A stretch of 64,000 bases of DNA from Guptibacillus algicola (GCF_020171805.1 NZ_JAIVAF010000005.1:124001-188000), one strand, 5' to 3'. Positions 43,593 through 51,298 are shown, numbered from the stretch's first letter. Numbers and translations are program-made. The notes: generated from the sequence alone by a model not told the origin.

Positions 43593-44378
43593 ATGAAATC
43601 CAAAATGGATCAACAGACAATTGAATATTGGAAAGCATGGAAGAGTGAGAAAAACGAAGAAGCCGGTAACTATCTAGTTTCCTTCTATCGACCACTTGTT
43701 GATTATGCTGTGAAACGTTATGTGGCTACATTACCTTCTTCTGTTCATCCGGATGATATTAGTAGTTTTGCATTCAATGGTTTGCTAGATGCGATCGATA
43801 AGTTTGAACTAGAACGTGACCTTAAATTCGAAACATATGCGAACTGGCGTATCAAAGGTTCGATCATAGATGGTTTGAGACAGAATGACTGGGTGCCACG
43901 ATCTGTAAGAGATAAAGCGCGCAAAATCGAAGAAGCGTATGCGTTGTTAGAGCAAGAACATCAAAAGTCTTGTACAGATGAAGAAGTAGCGAAGCACCTT
44001 GGTATGACAGTAGCAGAAGTTCAACAAACGATGCAGGATGCTTCTCTTTCAATCATGATTTCAGTTGATGAACCAGTGTATGAAGAAGATCAACAGCAGA
44101 TCGAACGGTATAACGTCATTGAGAATGAACGAGCGGATCTCCCAGAAAAGCATATCCATGAGCATTTTATTAAGGAAATTCTGACCGAAACGATCGATCG
44201 CCTTCCAGAAAAAGAAAAACTAGTTATTTCGCTCGTCTATTTTGAAGAGCTTACCTTGACTGAAATTGCGAGAATTCTCAAGCTGTCTACAAGTCGAGTC
44301 TCTCAACTTCATTCAAAAGCACTACTGCGAATGAAAGGTGCCCTTCGAGCGAATAAAGAACATGTCCAATCCATGTAA
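43593..44378 (+). CDS. sigD: Sigma factor SigD (sigma-28, FliA family)
   Basis: A 261-aa sigma-28 factor for late flagellar genes (hag, fliD and flgM promoters here fit it). Region 2 (DDISSFAFNGLLDAIDKFELERDLKFETYANWRIKGSIIDGLRQNDWVPRSVR), region 3, and region 4 (LPEKEKLVISLVYFEELTLTEIARILKLSTSRVSQLHSKALLRMK) are intact. The ATG at 43593 follows AGGTGGTGA with 5 nt spacing. It is controlled by FlgM. Confidence 0.96.
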   Translation: MKSKMDQQTIEYWKAWKSEKNEEAGNYLVSFYRPLVDYAVKRYVATLPSSVHPDDISSFAFNGLLDAIDKFELERDLKFETYANWRIKGSIIDGLRQNDWVPRSVRDKARKIEEAYALLEQEHQKSCTDEEVAKHLGMTVAEVQQTMQDASLSIMISVDEPVYEEDQQQIERYNVIENERADLPEKHIHEHFIKEILTETIDRLPEKEKLVISLVYFEELTLTEIARILKLSTSRVSQLHSKALLRMKGALRANKEHVQSM

Positions 44379-44392
44379 TCGGAGTGAATTGA

Positions 44393-44869
44393 ATGGTAAT
44401 CTTCATTTTTATCAGCATAGCTTTACATCTAGTTAGCTTCTTGTGTATCGTACTTCTATTTCTCAAGCAGTCCAAAGGATCCAATTTAAAAGAAGAAGTA
44501 CGAGAAAGTATGCAGTCCTATATCGAACAGCTCGAACATGAGAATGATCAGTTGATCGATCGCGTGAAGACACTTGTTGAAAAGCGAGAGAGTCAAATCG
44601 ATTTACGACTGCGCGTGCTTGAGCAATCAAGAGACAAGGCGCCACAGGAAAGCGTGAGGCCGTCGCAGCCTCCAAAAGAGGTACAGCAACACCAGAAACC
44701 TGGATCGGTCGTTCTTCAACACCCTTCAGTAAGAAATGATCGGAAGCAGCAAGCTCTCAGGTTGTATAAAGAAGGGTTTACGATGAATGAGATCGCTAAA
44801 TTTCTGAACTGCGGTGTTGGAGAGGTCGAACTTATCGTGAATATTCACGGAAGGTCACAACAGCTATGA
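44393..44869 (+). CDS. SwrB-like protein (DUF2802-type)
   Basis: A 158-aa protein directly after sigD, where B. subtilis has swrB. It has one N-terminal membrane helix (residues 3-24), a coiled coil (YIEQLEHENDQLIDRVKTLVEKRESQIDLRLRVLEQ), a Pro/Gln linker and a C-terminal helix-turn-helix-like segment, QALRLYKEGFTMNEIAKFLNCGVGEVELIVNIH. This is the SwrB/YlxL architecture. SwrB promotes basal-body maturation in B. subtilis. Overlaps the next gene by 4 nt. Confidence 0.8.
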   Translation: MVIFIFISIALHLVSFLCIVLLFLKQSKGSNLKEEVRESMQSYIEQLEHENDQLIDRVKTLVEKRESQIDLRLRVLEQSRDKAPQESVRPSQPPKEVQQHQKPGSVVLQHPSVRNDRKQQALRLYKEGFTMNEIAKFLNCGVGEVELIVNIHGRSQQL

Positions 44870-45303
44870 AAATTCAACAATCAAGTCAACTGATGCTTGA
44901 TTCAGTAAAGAAAGATACAACGAAGCCATCATCTAAAAACGCATTTAACAACGTGATCAATGAAGCAGCAAAAGAGTTAAAAGGTTCTGCACTTCAAAGG
45001 CTGCTTCATCAGATCGAAGACCAAGGAAAGCTTTTGGGAAGAGAAAAAACGCTTCAAAACTTAACAGCATATAAACGGTTAGTAAAGCAATTTCTTGAAG
45101 AAGCAGTAGGCCAAGGTCTCTCATTATCTGAAAAGAACAGCACAGACCCACATGGAAGAAATCGAACGTATAAACTCGTTGAAACAGTTGAAGAAAAGCT
45201 TGTAGAGCTTCAAGAGGAAATTCTAGCAAAAGAAAAGTCCGGTGTGCGCGTTCTATCGCTCGTTGGTGAAATTAAAGGACTGTTAGTGGATTTCATGCTC
45301 TAG
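44866..45303 (+). CDS. YaaR family protein (DUF327)
   Basis: A 145-aa YaaR/DUF327 protein, recognised by NAFNNVINEAAKELKGSALQRLLHQIEDQGKLLGREKTLQNLTAYKRLVKQFLEEAV and the C-terminal LVELQEEILAKEKSGVRVLSLVGEIKGLLVDFM. In B. subtilis yaaR lies near tmk, away from flagellar genes. Here it is translationally coupled to the swrB-like gene as the last gene of the flagellar operon. Function is unknown. Confidence 0.85.
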   Translation: MKIQQSSQLMLDSVKKDTTKPSSKNAFNNVINEAAKELKGSALQRLLHQIEDQGKLLGREKTLQNLTAYKRLVKQFLEEAVGQGLSLSEKNSTDPHGRNRTYKLVETVEEKLVELQEEILAKEKSGVRVLSLVGEIKGLLVDFML

Positions 45304-45335
45304 GTCATTTATACTAGAAAAAATAGGAAGTTTAT

Positions 45336-45362
45336 GCTCATGTGGGAACGCATGAGTTTTTC
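45336..45362 (+). terminator. Terminator of the flagellar operon
   Basis: CTCATG (45337-45342) and CATGAG (45351-45356) form a short stem followed by TTTTTCT, 33 nt after the yaaR-like stop. The stem is only 6-7 bp. Confidence 0.6.
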
Positions 45363-45375
45363 TATAATTAAAATA

Positions 45376-45389
45376 AGAACATACGTTCG
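45376..45389 (+). promoter_or_regulatory. LexA (SOS) box upstream of the split sigma operon
   Basis: AGAACATACGTTCG matches the Bacillus LexA consensus CGAACRNRYGTTYG at 13 of 14 positions; only the first base differs. It ends 3 nt before a plausible -35 (TTGTGG, 45393-45398), which pairs with TAGGAT (45416-45421) after 17 nt. No other gene is close enough to be its target. Confidence 0.65.
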
Positions 45390-45415
45390 AATTTGTGGTT
45401 GTGATTTTCGTACGT

Positions 45416-45434
45416 TAGGATACTTTCTATCCTA
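45416..45434 (+). promoter_or_regulatory. Inverted repeat over the -10 of the split sigma operon
   Basis: TAGGATA (45416-45422) and TATCCTA (45428-45434) form a perfect 7-bp dyad with a 5-nt spacer. It overlaps the proposed -10 and lies 25 nt before the first start codon. It could be an operator or a leader hairpin. Confidence 0.4.
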
Positions 45435-45458
45435 CACAAAGAGAAGGGAGAGGTGAGG

Positions 45459-46028
45459 ATGATGCAAAGGTGTCCATATTCTATGATAAAGGGTGGTCAT
45501 GGTGAGCTTATGAAAAACCCCCTTTTCCGGTCATTTATGGAAGACGAGGAGAACTGGAGATGTTACGTCGAGGTAAGTGAAGAACATAAGAAAGACACAC
45601 TTCAAAGGTTAAATAAGCTTTTCCATATGTATTATGCAGAAATTCGATTTATTGCATATATGTCAAGGTTGATCCATTATACGGCGATTAATTTCGACCG
45701 AAAACACAGATTAAACAGCATGAGATATCCATTAACGCTGGATCAACCGGTAAAAGAAAACGGGGACTCCTGGATTGATCTAGTCGCGGGGGAGCCGATT
45801 CAACCTACTACAAAGGATGTTGATCAACAATTTCTATCTTTTTCTCTGTTTCGGGCGTATAAAAGGCTGACGGCTAAGCAGAAAGAAGTGTTAGATCTCT
45901 TTTATAGCGAAGGCGCTACTGATACAGAAATCGCAAATGATTTCGGCGTATCTCAGCAGGCGGTAAGCAAACGTAGAAAGCGCGCATTGAAGAAATTAAG
46001 AGACGTGGTAAAGGAGGGGATCCAATGA
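45459..46028 (+). CDS. SigO-like (YvrI-type) sigma factor subunit
   Basis: A 189-aa protein related to sigma-O/Xpf-type factors. The C-terminal part is a clear sigma region 4: LTAKQKEVLDLFYSEGATDTEIANDFGVSQQAVSKRRKRALKKLRDVVKEG. The middle (MYYAEIRFIAYMSRLIHYTAINFDRKHR) resembles the YvrI family rather than a full region 2. In B. subtilis SigO needs a separate partner, RsoA, for activity; a similar partner is encoded two genes downstream. ATG at 45459 is 8 nt after AGGGAG. It overlaps the YvrJ-like gene by 4 nt. Confidence 0.75.
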   Translation: MMQRCPYSMIKGGHGELMKNPLFRSFMEDEENWRCYVEVSEEHKKDTLQRLNKLFHMYYAEIRFIAYMSRLIHYTAINFDRKHRLNSMRYPLTLDQPVKENGDSWIDLVAGEPIQPTTKDVDQQFLSFSLFRAYKRLTAKQKEVLDLFYSEGATDTEIANDFGVSQQAVSKRRKRALKKLRDVVKEGIQ

Positions 46029-46171
46029 ACATCACAAACATTATTAATACGATGATCGGTGATTTAGGTTTTCCAATCGTTGTGTCGCTGTATTTACTCA
46101 TTAGACTGGAGAGAAAAATAGAAAATTTATCGAATGTGATTGCTGAACAGGATTCGAATAAGAAGGGATAA
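46025..46171 (+). CDS. YvrJ-family small membrane protein
   Basis: A 48-aa protein with one membrane helix (IGDLGFPIVVSLYLLIRLE) followed by a charged tail RKIENLSNVIAEQDSNKKG. It matches the YvrJ family; yvrJ is a target of SigO-RsoA in B. subtilis. The ATG overlaps the preceding stop codon (ATGA) and the next gene starts 2 nt after its stop, so the three genes are coupled. Function unknown. Confidence 0.75.
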   Translation: MNITNIINTMIGDLGFPIVVSLYLLIRLERKIENLSNVIAEQDSNKKG

Positions 46172-46173
46172 CT

Positions 46174-46431
46174 ATGGAAAGTAGACTATATAACCTTTTA
46201 CAACGTGCAAAGAAACAAGATGAGGAAGCAATTTCCCTCATTCTACAAACCTTCGAGAAAAAGATCGAAGCAGAATTAAGACAAACGTCTTATGCTGAGA
46301 GAGACGATTTAAGACAAGACTTGTATATGAAAGTGTACGAAGCAATAGAAAAATACAAGATTGACGATGTACCTGACTTTGAAGAGTTTGTCATAAATCT
46401 CGAAAAAGGGAAGAAAGACAGTGGTGAATGA
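46174..46431 (+). CDS. RsoA-like sigma co-activator (region 2-like)
   Basis: An 85-aa helical protein. AERDDLRQDLYMKVYEAIEKYK resembles sigma region 2.1-2.2 (core RNA polymerase binding), with no region 4. Size and context match RsoA (YvrHa), which in B. subtilis joins SigO to make a functional two-subunit sigma factor. Sequence similarity is judged by eye only. It is the last gene of the LexA-linked operon. Confidence 0.65.
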   Translation: MESRLYNLLQRAKKQDEEAISLILQTFEKKIEAELRQTSYAERDDLRQDLYMKVYEAIEKYKIDDVPDFEEFVINLEKGKKDSGE

Positions 46432-46454
46432 TGTATGAACATTTAGGAAAATCA

Positions 46455-46483
46455 TTGTAGCTTGAATCGCTTTTAGCTATGAT
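46455..46483 (+). promoter_or_regulatory. Sigma-A promoter of the DUF423 gene
   Basis: TTGTAG (46455-46460), 17-nt spacer, TATGAT (46478-46483), 33 nt before the start codon. Confidence 0.55.
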
Positions 46484-46515
46484 GGTGGTGGAAGATACAA
46501 TACGGAGGGTTTATG

Positions 46516-46884
46516 ATGAAAATTTTCTTAATAATCGGTGCGATCAACGCATGTCTTGCTGTTGGTCTTGGTGCCTTTGGAGCACATGGGCTAGAAAGTC
46601 GTCTATCAGAGAGAATGCTTGAAACGTTCAAAACGGGCGTTCAGTACCATATGTATCATGCTCTCGGATTGATCGGTATTGCCCTTGTTGCGGACAAGCT
46701 TCAATCAGCAGGATTAATCAATTGGGCTGGGTGGCTAATGTTTGCTGGGATCATCCTCTTCTCAGGAAGCCTTTATGTTCTGAGCTTGAGTGGCATTAAG
46801 ATCCTTGGGGCAATTACCCCGCTTGGAGGCTTAGCTTTTATTATTGCTTGGATCCTTCTTGCAGTGGCAACCTTCAAAATGTAA
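46516..46884 (+). CDS. DUF423 family membrane protein (YwdK-like)
   Basis: A 122-aa four-helix membrane protein of the DUF423 family, as B. subtilis YwdK. GAFGAHGLESRLSERMLETFKTGVQYHMYHALGLIGIAL is the conserved core with its histidines, and GSLYVLSLSGIKILGAITPLGGLAFIIAW follows. Function is unknown. GGAGGG precedes two adjacent ATGs; the second is better spaced. It is convergent with gerQ. Confidence 0.9.
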   Translation: MKIFLIIGAINACLAVGLGAFGAHGLESRLSERMLETFKTGVQYHMYHALGLIGIALVADKLQSAGLINWAGWLMFAGIILFSGSLYVLSLSGIKILGAITPLGGLAFIIAWILLAVATFKM

Positions 46885-46888
46885 TGGA

Positions 46889-46915
46889 AAACCGGCCTAA
46901 GTCAGGCCGGTTTTT
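46889..46915. terminator. Terminator between DUF423 gene and gerQ
   Basis: AAACCGGCCT / AAGTC loop / AGGCCGGTTT followed by T residues. Confidence 0.88.
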
Positions 46916-46918
46916 GAT

Positions 46919-47410
46919 TTATCTTGGAGAGTATGAAGTCATTTGTTGAAGAGGATAGTTATACTCAAGCTCCTCGTCGAATGTAATATAGTCCAAGTAG
47001 ATCATTAATAAAATATAGCGTTTTCCTGTCTGAGGATCAGAAATAATAATATGATCTCTTCCCGCTGCTTCAATAATCCCTTTGAACACCTTCGCATTCC
47101 ACTTTTCGTTGTTTTCAAATGTCATATAAATCGTAGCGACTTTTCCAAGGTTCAAACGAAGGATGTTTTCGATATACGATTGTTCGACTGCCAACTGAGC
47201 TGGAAAACCTTGCCCTTGTGTCATGGCCCCCTGTACTTGTTGACCTTGACTTGGGTATCCTGATGGAAATGATTGCTGCCCCATTTGTTGTCCCTGACCG
47301 TTTTGCCCCATCTGTCCCATCTGCTGCCCCATTTGTCCCATTCCATTTTGTCCTTGTTGCGGCATTTGTCCATAGCCGCCGCCCCCGTTGTTCCATAGCT
47401 TATTTTTCAT
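46919..47410 (-). CDS. gerQ: Spore coat protein GerQ
   Basis: A 163-aa spore coat protein needed for CwlJ localisation and germination. Residues about 10-62 are a Gln/Gly/Met-rich low-complexity segment with repeated GQMGQ units, a good substrate for transglutaminase cross-linking as known for GerQ. The conserved C-terminal domain is QSYIENILRLNLGKVATIYMTFENNEKWNAKVFKGIIEAAGRDHIIISDPQTGKRYILLMIYLDYITFDEELEY. The ATG follows AAGGAGGGT. It lies 29 nt after cwlJ and is probably co-transcribed in the mother cell. Confidence 0.94.
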   Translation of the reverse strand: MKNKLWNNGGGGYGQMPQQGQNGMGQMGQQMGQMGQNGQGQQMGQQSFPSGYPSQGQQVQGAMTQGQGFPAQLAVEQSYIENILRLNLGKVATIYMTFENNEKWNAKVFKGIIEAAGRDHIIISDPQTGKRYILLMIYLDYITFDEELEYNYPLQQMTSYSPR

Positions 47411-47439
47411 TGTAACCCTCCTTAAGCGTTCCCTTAGCC

Positions 47440-47862
47440 TTAGTAAACCTCTGAGCACTCACTTTCGGTAGGTTGATAAAAGCAATGCGCTTTATACCTT
47501 CCAGCATTCCATTGATCGAACCACTGAGCAGGGCAGGTTCCAGATGGTTTGAAGAACCACAGTGCGTTACTTGCCGGGTGGTATCGGGTCCCTTTGATCG
47601 TTTTTCGGGCTAGGCGTTTATCCTTTTCTCTAGCGCGTTGATAAAAATAGCCTTTTTTGGTAGCTTCGAACCCCCCCGGACTTTGATAAACCATGTTTGT
47701 GATAGAGTTAATGTTTTCGAAATCAATACAGGTAACTTTTACTCGATTGACACCGACATTTCCCACCATCAGCATACCTAGTTCACCATCGCCCTCTGCC
47801 TCGGCCCGCATTAATCGTGCCAAGAGAGCAACATCTGAGTCATTCGTTTGAATAACGGCCAA
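47440..47862 (-). CDS. cwlJ: Spore cortex-lytic hydrolase CwlJ
   Basis: A 140-aa cell wall hydrolase of the SleB/CwlJ family that degrades cortex during germination, especially with Ca-dipicolinate. ALLARLMRAEAEGDGELGMLMVGNVGVNRV with the catalytic Glu, and YQSPGGFEATKKGYFYQRA plus HPASNALWFFKPSGTCPAQW, are diagnostic. It starts at a TTG after GAGGTGG. The adjacent cwlJ-gerQ pair is known from several Bacillus species. Confidence 0.93.
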   Translation of the reverse strand: MAVIQTNDSDVALLARLMRAEAEGDGELGMLMVGNVGVNRVKVTCIDFENINSITNMVYQSPGGFEATKKGYFYQRAREKDKRLARKTIKGTRYHPASNALWFFKPSGTCPAQWFDQWNAGRYKAHCFYQPTESECSEVY

Positions 47863-48007
47863 AAGACCACCTCATCTCAGGTTTCACAACGTTCCTCAGC
47901 AGGATGAAAGAATAAAGCCATGGCCCCTTCGTAACTCATTGTATGTTTCATATGGGAGGTTATGACTTTTTGTAGATCGAGAATGAAGAGAGAAACATGC
48001 AAATAGA

Positions 48008-48044
48008 AAAAAGCCATTGAAAACAAATGTTTTCAATGGCTTTT
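48008..48044 (-). terminator. hemQ terminator
   Basis: AAAGCCATTGAAAAC / GTTTTCAATGGCTTT, a 15-bp perfect stem with loop AAAT. On the minus strand a T run follows, 10 nt after the hemQ stop. Confidence 0.9.
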
Positions 48045-48054
48045 CCACATCGTA

Positions 48055-48801
48055 TTATACGTACAAGAACTGAGGGAGGCGTTCTTTAGGAAGGTGAGTT
48101 CCAACGAAGAAGCTTCCGAATTCACCGAAGCGTGCACTCACTTCATCAAATCTCATTTCATATACAAGTTTTTTGAACTGCAGAACATCATCAGCGAATA
48201 GAGTAACGCCCCATTCCCAGTCGTCGAAACCGACTGAACCGGTGATGATCTGTTTTACTTTCCCAGCGTAACTTCGTCCAATGAGTCCGTGACTACGCAT
48301 CATGTCACGACGCTCGTCCATGGAAAGCATGTACCAGTTATCGTTTCCTTCGCGCTTTTTGTTCATTGGGTAGAAACAAACATATGGCGCTTCAGAAAGC
48401 TCTGGCTTCAAGCGTGCTTGAATACGAGGGTCGTTATCAGGATCGCTGTCTTTGCCAGCCATATAGTTACTTAGCTCAACAACTGATACATAAGAGTATG
48501 CTGGTATTGTATATTCAGCAAGTGTTGTTTTATTAAATGCATTCTCGATCTCATTGAGTTCTTCCATTGTAGGGCGAAGGAGCATCAACATAAAGTCTGC
48601 TTTCTGACCTACGATGGAGTATAGTGCGTGACTTCCTTCTTTGTGATTTGCTGTTACTTCCCACTTTTCGAGGAACGTTAAGAATTCGTTAATCGCATTG
48701 TCACGTTCGTCGCTAGATAGCTGCTTCCATGCAGTCCAATCCATCAAACGGAAATCATGCAGGCAATACCAGCCATCAAGAGTTTCTGCTGCTTGGTTCA
48801 T
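48055..48801 (-). CDS. hemQ: Coproheme decarboxylase HemQ (chlorite dismutase family)
   Basis: A 248-aa enzyme that decarboxylates coproheme to heme b with hydrogen peroxide in the Gram-positive heme pathway. Family blocks include [13 protein letters not shown] at the start, [13 protein letters not shown] in the middle, and [45 protein letters not shown], where MRSHGLIGR holds the expected heme-ligating His. The ATG at 48801 follows AAGGAGTGG. It is divergent from pta, as in B. subtilis. Confidence 0.94.
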   Translation of the reverse strand: MNQAAETLDGWYCLHDFRLMDWTAWKQLSSDERDNAINEFLTFLEKWEVTANHKEGSHALYSIVGQKADFMLMLLRPTMEELNEIENAFNKTTLAEYTIPAYSYVSVVELSNYMAGKDSDPDNDPRIQARLKPELSEAPYVCFYPMNKKREGNDNWYMLSMDERRDMMRSHGLIGRSYAGKVKQIITGSVGFDDWEWGVTLFADDVLQFKKLVYEMRFDEVSARFGEFGSFFVGTHLPKERLPQFLYV

Positions 48802-49132
48802 ATATGATCCACTCCTTAATAAGTATCCAATCAATCTCCATCTTCTACTATACCAATACTTGTACTTGTTTAAAAGCGATTGAAGTGTGGATCATGTGAA
48901 GGAAAGGCAACTCTTTTATCGGGTCAGTTTATACTCGGCCTCACTTCTTTCATGCTTATCACATATAAGGAATGTTCTACAAAATGAGTAGAAGAGAGGA
49001 CATGTCGCACCGCTCATTCGTCAGAAAAGTAGAACTTTTACATGCAAAGGCTTACAGTTTGGGATTTATTTTTGTTTTTAGGGAAAAAAGAGTATCGTAG
49101 GGAGTAGAAGTCATATTAATGAGGTGAATACA
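48802..49132. promoter_or_regulatory. hemQ-pta divergent intergenic region with cre-like site
   Basis: This 331-bp region should hold promoters for hemQ (leftward) and pta (rightward). A cre-like sequence, TGCAAAGGCTTACA at 49043-49056, differs from TGWAANCGNTNWCA at two positions. It lies 77 nt upstream of the pta start codon. B. subtilis pta is activated by CcpA from an upstream cre, so this could be the same. I saw no other gene, RNA or strong promoter. Confidence 0.4.
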
Positions 49133-50107
49133 ATGAGTGATCTATTTACAAGCATGAAAGAGACAGTGAAGAACGGCAAGCCAACGATTGTTTTTCCAGA
49201 AGGTACAGATGAGAGAGTTCTTGTAGCCGCAAATCGTCTTGCAGAGGATGGCATCTTAAAACCAATTGTTGTTGGTGGAGAAGAAGCAGTGAAGGACAAA
49301 GCATCAACATTACATGTTGAACTTCATCAAGATCTACAAATCCTTGATCCAGCAAGCTATTCAGAAATGGACGCTCTTGTTGAGTCATTCGTAGAACGTC
49401 GTAAAGGAAAAGCAACAGCAGAACAAGCTCAAGAAATTCTTCTTGATGTGAATTACTTTGGAACAATGCTCGTTCACACAGGAAAAGCTGATGGCCTTGT
49501 AAGTGGTGCTGCTCACTCTACTGGCGATACGGTTCGTCCGGCTCTTCAAATTATCAAAACAAAAGAAGGCATCAAAAAGACATCTGGTGCGTTCGTAATG
49601 GTAAAAGGCGATCAGAAATATGTATTTGCTGACTGTGCAATCAACATTGCCCCCGATAGCAATGACCTTGCTGAAATCGCCGTTTCCGGCGCGGAAACAG
49701 CTAAGATGTTTGGAATCGATCCAAAAGTAGCGATGCTAAGCTTCTCAACAAAAGGTTCAGCTGTATCTCCTGAAACTGAAAAAGTGATGGAAGCAACACG
49801 GATCGCAAAAGAAAAAGCACCTGATCTTGTTATCGATGGTGAGTTCCAATTCGACGCTGCATTCGTTCCTGAAGTAGCAAAGAAGAAAGCACCTGAATCG
49901 CCACTTGAAGGGCAAGCGAATGTATTTGTATTCCCAGGTCTTGAAGCAGGTAACATCGGGTACAAAATGGTTCAACGTCTCGGCGGTTTTGAAGCAGTAG
50001 GACCCGTCCTACAAGGTCTAAACAAGCCAGTTAACGACCTATCAAGAGGTTGCAGTGAAGAAGATGTTTACAAGCTAGCGCTAATTACAGCGATGCAGAG
50101 TTTATAA
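49133..50107 (+). CDS. pta: Phosphate acetyltransferase
   Basis: A 324-aa enzyme converting acetyl-CoA and phosphate to acetyl phosphate in overflow metabolism. PTIVFPEGTDERVLVAANRLAEDGI at the N-terminus and VFVFPGLEAGNIGYKMVQRLGGFEAVGPVLQGLNKPVNDLSRGCS at the C-terminus are diagnostic. Its single-domain length is that of Bacillus Pta. The ATG at 49133 follows GAGGTG. A possible cre lies upstream. Confidence 0.97.
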   Translation: MSDLFTSMKETVKNGKPTIVFPEGTDERVLVAANRLAEDGILKPIVVGGEEAVKDKASTLHVELHQDLQILDPASYSEMDALVESFVERRKGKATAEQAQEILLDVNYFGTMLVHTGKADGLVSGAAHSTGDTVRPALQIIKTKEGIKKTSGAFVMVKGDQKYVFADCAINIAPDSNDLAEIAVSGAETAKMFGIDPKVAMLSFSTKGSAVSPETEKVMEATRIAKEKAPDLVIDGEFQFDAAFVPEVAKKKAPESPLEGQANVFVFPGLEAGNIGYKMVQRLGGFEAVGPVLQGLNKPVNDLSRGCSEEDVYKLALITAMQSL

Positions 50108-50115
50108 GGTTCATT

Positions 50116-50148
50116 AAAGACTGTCGACACGAGTTCGGCAGTCTTTTT
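50116..50148 (+). terminator. pta terminator
   Basis: AAAGACTGTCGA pairs with TTCGGCAGTCTTT (one wobble), followed by a T run. Confidence 0.85.
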
Positions 50149-50167
50149 TTCAATTCACGGTAGGTTC

Positions 50168-50238
50168 GCGGATATATTTTTGTTTTAGCGGATATATCCA
50201 TAGATTGCGCGGATATAATACGAAAATCGCTGATATAC
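50168..50238. repeat. Four direct repeats GCGGATATA with 20-21 bp period
   Basis: GCGGATATAT begins at 50168 and 50188, GCGGATATAA at 50209 and GCTGATATAC at 50229. The intervals are 20, 21 and 20 bp, close to two helical turns, so all copies lie on one face of the helix. The array sits in the short gap between the pta and lipL terminators and does not code. Similar GCGGATATA arrays may be dispersed in related genomes. Confidence 0.7.
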
Positions 50239-50257
50239 CACCAATTTCCCATCATAA

Positions 50258-50289
50258 AAAAACACCCGAAACAACTTTCGGGTGCTTTT
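50258..50289 (-). terminator. lipL terminator
   Basis: CACCCGAAA / GTTG / TTTCGGGTG followed by a T run on the minus strand, directly after the lipL stop. Confidence 0.88.
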
Positions 50290-50294
50290 AATAA

Positions 50295-51131
50295 TTATTT
50301 ATATAGTGCTTTCTCATTTCGTGTGAAAACACGCTGATAATTGTAGTCGTACAGAGATAACTCAGGTATCGAAAGGTGTTGAGTCGTCAATGTCCCAGCG
50401 TATTTATTCAGCGTTTTAAGCGTTCGCATCATCACATCACTAACGGACAAGCTCTCTCCAATCAATTCGCTCAATGAAGCCATCGTTTCTGGAACAATTG
50501 TTGGATAGCTAAATTTAGTTTCTTCGCCATTTAGGGAACGCTCGTAAAACTCCTTGATTAGTTCTGCGCGATCTGAACCACTTCCGTCTACACACAGGTA
50601 AACCTGAACTGCAACGCCTCCACGAAGGCGTCTCTGAGAAATTCCTGCGAACTTTTGTCCATTAATACTAAGGTCATAGCGGCCTGGACAATAGGAGCCG
50701 ACAATTTCGCGATCTTCTATAGTAACCCCATATGGTGAAAGAATTTCCTGAATGAAATCAACCATGGATTCGTACCCTTTGTCGATTCCCATTTCCTGCG
50801 CTTTCTCTGCAAACACAAGTGAGAGGTTCAAAACACCGCTATCCAGTACAACCGCAAGTCCTCCTGAATTTCTAACGATGACCTTATAGCCTTGTTGCTT
50901 TAAGTATTCGATCCCACGCTCAACGCTTGGGAGACGTGTGTCTTGTATACCGAGTACAATCGTATCGTGATGAACCCACGAGCGCATGACAGGCGAAGAA
51001 TCGCCGCTTCCTGTTGAGTTGCATAACGTATCATCCATTGCAAAAGATTGTAGTGCATCGAATGAGGGTCCTAGAGTAGATTGGTCTATTATTCGCCATT
51101 CTGGCTGGTAAAGTACTGAGTCATTCGCCAT
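50295..51131 (-). CDS. lipL: Octanoyl-[GcvH]:protein N-octanoyltransferase LipL
   Basis: A 278-aa amidotransferase that moves octanoyl groups from GcvH to E2 subunits in Bacillus lipoate synthesis. [22 protein letters not shown], the active-site [27 protein letters not shown] with Cys148, and the pta-lipL neighbourhood identify it. Starts with ATG after AAAGGAAAT. Confidence 0.93.
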   Translation of the reverse strand: MANDSVLYQPEWRIIDQSTLGPSFDALQSFAMDDTLCNSTGSGDSSPVMRSWVHHDTIVLGIQDTRLPSVERGIEYLKQQGYKVIVRNSGGLAVVLDSGVLNLSLVFAEKAQEMGIDKGYESMVDFIQEILSPYGVTIEDREIVGSYCPGRYDLSINGQKFAGISQRRLRGGVAVQVYLCVDGSGSDRAELIKEFYERSLNGEETKFSYPTIVPETMASLSELIGESLSVSDVMMRTLKTLNKYAGTLTTQHLSIPELSLYDYNYQRVFTRNEKALYK

Positions 51132-51298
51132 AGCTATTTCCTTTCTGTTGCTAATCTTTTGCTATTATAGCACGAAAAAATACTCATCTTCAGATTACAT
51201 ATTGCGACAATATTTCCCGGGAGATGACATATTATTATGTTTGAACCAAATGGGAATGGTGGAATATAGGTTACTAGATAATTATGGGAGGTGAAGGG

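Noticed and set aside
46919-47410. GerQ glutamine/glycine repeats as a possible collagen-like or prion-like element
   Set aside because: Low-complexity Gln-rich N-termini are normal for GerQ, the transglutaminase substrate of the spore coat.
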